A stretch of 64,000 bases of DNA from Tetrahymena thermophila SB210 (lineage: Eukaryota; Ciliophora; Oligohymenophorea; Hymenostomatida; Tetrahymenidae), in contig NW_002476204.1 in NCBI RefSeq assembly GCF_000189635.1, positions 186,001 through 250,000 on the forward strand, given 5' to 3'. This document shows, piece after piece, positions 63,819-64,000 of the stretch. The notes under the pieces were generated by a model. The model had not been told where the DNA came from. It made no database searches and saw only the letters and a program-made list of their open reading frames with translations. The position numbers and the translations under genes are program-made. The first letter of the stretch is position 1. The number at the start of each line of letters is the position of its first letter.

Positions 63819-64000
63819 ATGATTAATGACTGTTTAGTTGATGACGAAAAAAAGGCTTAAAGCATTCATTTTACCAAACTAATATTAGATTTAAATTTTT
63901 CTCTTATAAGTAAAAATATAAAAATGAGTTGTAGTTGTGATGAATTAAATAGTGAATACTGTGTTAGGTGCTAAGTTTCTAAAAAAAAACATTTTTAGTT
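63819..64000 (+). CDS. Start of a gene of unknown function (partial, right edge)
   Basis: An open frame runs from ATG 63819 to the window end, 60 residues visible: MINDCLVDDEKKAQS... A second possible start lies at 63924 (MSCSCDELNSEYCVRCQ). The CxC and CxxC pairs could begin a zinc-binding region. The shift from pure A/T spacer to codon-like text supports a gene start, but the piece is too short to assign. Confidence 0.45.

Noticed and set aside
1-64000. CRISPR arrays, rRNA, tRNA, transposase genes, telomeric C4A2/G4T2 repeats
   Set aside because: I looked for regularly spaced repeats, cloverleaf-like GC islands, transposase motifs and telomeric repeats and saw none that hold up by eye.

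Overview
The window reads as somatic (macronuclear-type) DNA of an oligohymenophorean ciliate, most likely Tetrahymena or a close relative. It is extremely AT-rich. Long coherent proteins appear only when TAA and TAG are read as glutamine and TGA as the sole stop. Genes are single-copy, often interrupted by short AT-rich introns (about 50-340 nt, nearly all GT..AG) and separated by 0.4-3.9 kb of AT-rich spacer. All exon coordinates here were worked out by hand under this code. Every multi-exon model that lies wholly inside the window closes with a whole number of codons.

Layout, left to right. A giant Gln/Asn-rich gene runs off the left edge (1-5301, minus). Next are an inosine/uridine-type nucleoside hydrolase (6325-7406, minus) with a diverged copy of its own 3' end just downstream, and a 1922-residue VPS8, the CORVET tethering subunit (8052-14278, minus). 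Then come a histidine-phosphatase (15366-16121, minus), tubulin-folding cofactor B (16557-17309, plus), a secreted class 3 lipase (18174-19145, minus) and a secreted papain-type protease (20489-21499, minus). A 3.9 kb gene-free stretch with tandem repeats follows. After it are a small unknown gene (25387-25800, minus), an unknown 701-residue protein (26288-29009, minus) whose 3' end is also duplicated downstream, and CFAP69, a ciliary ARM-repeat protein (30202-33516, minus).

The right half holds a multi-pass membrane protein (34375-35604, plus), a fusion of a degenerate ADP-ribosyltransferase fold with two B-box zinc fingers (36165-38111, plus), and an acidic Ser/Asn-rich protein (39694-41637, minus). 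These are followed by an M1 zinc aminopeptidase (44733-47646, minus), a mitochondrial Twinkle-type primase-helicase (48617-52347, plus), an NRAMP metal transporter (53467-54927, minus), a pseudokinase with C-terminal MORN repeats (57210-60362, minus), a small probably acylated protein (61983-62555, minus) and the start of a gene at the right edge (63819 to the end, plus).

There is no operon logic and no mobile-element gene, rRNA, tRNA or CRISPR that I could recognise. Several genes serve ciliate cell biology (CFAP69 and TBCB for cilia and tubulin, VPS8 for endosome and secretory-organelle traffic, Twinkle for mitochondrial DNA), but they are not an evident functional cluster. The points most worth a second look are the B-box/degenerate ADP-ribosyltransferase fusion, the MORN pseudokinase, two independent duplications of gene 3' ends, a probable GC-AG intron in CFAP69, and several spacer repeat arrays.
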